Origin: CBDVAK01 sp965371945
GTDB lineage: Bacteria; Pseudomonadota; Gammaproteobacteria; Competibacterales; JAHEDQ01
Direction of reading: 5' to 3'
NCBI GenBank assembly: GCA_965371945.1
Contig: CBDVAK010000163.1
Location: 1 to 7,525 of the forward strand
DNA: 7,525 nucleotides
Each line of letters opens with the position of its first letter. Position 1 is the first letter of the stretch. Of this stretch, positions 7,091-7,525 are shown one piece after another. The notes beneath the pieces were generated by a model that searched no databases, was not told where the DNA came from, and was given only the letters and a program-made list of their open reading frames with translations. The position numbers and the translations under genes are program-made.

Positions 7091-7525
7091 GGCGGGCCTT
7101 GCCCCCGCCGCGGTGGATTTGCAGGGGCAGGCCCACCGGCACCTGCCCTATGCTTTCGCGCGCCGCCATGGCTTGCTGATCGCAGCCCAGGACTCATCGG
7201 GGTGCGAAGTGCTCTGTCGCCCCGACACCACCCCCCAAAGTTTGATCGAGTTGCAGCGTTTTCTTGGTTGTGACCTGACGCCGCGGCGTCTCAGTATGGA
7301 TGAGTTTGGCGTGCGTCTGCGCAAGATGTACCAGGACGGTGGCGGTGCGGCACAGACCATGGACGACCTGGGCGAGGAGCTGGATCTGTTTCAGGTCGCC
7401 AGCCAGCTCAGCGAGCCCGAGGACCTGTTGGAGACCCAGGACGATGCGCCCATCATCCGGCTCATCAATGCGTTGCTCACCGAGGCACTCAAGGAAGATG
7501 CCTCGGATATCCATATCGAACCTTT
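7059..7525 (+). CDS. gspE: Type II secretion ATPase GspE, N-terminal part (runs off window)
   Basis: Cytoplasmic hexameric ATPase that drives pseudopilus assembly, docking on GspL and the platform protein GspF (family knowledge). The visible 155 codons cover the N-terminal domain only. LPYAFARRHG at 29-38 is the conserved opening of N1-type GspE proteins, and PIIRLINALL (131-140) followed by DASDIHIEP (147-155) is the signature just before the ATPase domain. Walker A, Walker B and the zinc-binding module would lie beyond the right edge. In-frame start options are ATG 7059, which overlaps gspD by 32 bases, and GTG 7113, 22 bases after the gspD stop. Neither has a clear Shine-Dalgarno sequence. 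ATG 7059 is chosen because no stop intervenes and short overlaps are common in this operon type; it gives about 28 residues before the conserved block. The final codon is incomplete at the window edge. Confidence 0.93.
   Translation, partial: MSARNPLPSGEAGLAPAAVDLQGQAHRHLPYAFARRHGLLIAAQDSSGCEVLCRPDTTPQSLIELQRFLGCDLTPRRLSMDEFGVRLRKMYQDGGGAAQTMDDLGEELDLFQVASQLSEPEDLLETQDDAPIIRLINALLTEALKEDASDIHIEP
7091..7109 (+). other. GC-rich stem-loop directly after the gspD stop
   Basis: GGCGGG (7091-7096) is the perfect reverse complement of CCCGCC (7104-7109), giving a 6-base-pair all-GC stem with a 7-base loop. It begins on the base after the gspD stop codon. There is no following T-tract, so it is not a classical terminator. 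It lies inside gspE if ATG 7059 is used, or in its leader if GTG 7113 is used. A role in coupling or in the GspD:GspE ratio is speculative. Confidence 0.4.

Overview
The window looks like a chromosomal stretch from a GC-rich (about 60% by eye) Gammaproteobacterium. A full-length HrpA helicase closely resembling the Escherichia coli protein is followed by the first three genes of a general secretory (type II secretion, T2SS) cluster in the order gspC-gspD-gspE. The exact genus cannot be told from the sequence. All genes lie on the + strand. There is no sign of mobile elements, tRNA or rRNA genes, CRISPR arrays or foreign base composition.

Layout: bases 36-3929 encode HrpA, a DEAH-box RNA helicase of 1297 residues. 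A 78-base gap (3930-4007) follows and holds a candidate extended -10 promoter. Next come gspC (4008-4937), an 83-base gap with an imperfect direct repeat (4938-5020), gspD (5021-7090, probably a TTG start), and the first 155 codons of gspE. The gspE gene probably overlaps the 3' end of gspD and runs off the right edge before its ATPase domain. The only other non-coding sequence is the first 35 bases, which show nothing recognisable.

The three gsp genes describe one machine. GspD is exported and forms the outer-membrane secretin channel. GspC is anchored in the inner membrane and links the secretin's periplasmic domains to the inner-membrane platform. GspE is the cytoplasmic ATPase that powers pseudopilus assembly. 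The rest of the operon (expected gspF onwards) should lie to the right. HrpA acts separately, in RNA and ribosome metabolism, and appears to be only a neighbour.

I found no convincing undescribed system. The points worth a second look are small: start-site choice and translational coupling in gspC/D/E, a GC-rich hairpin touching the gspD stop codon, a repeat in the gspC-gspD gap, and a repeat-built Gly/Asp-rich loop in GspD.
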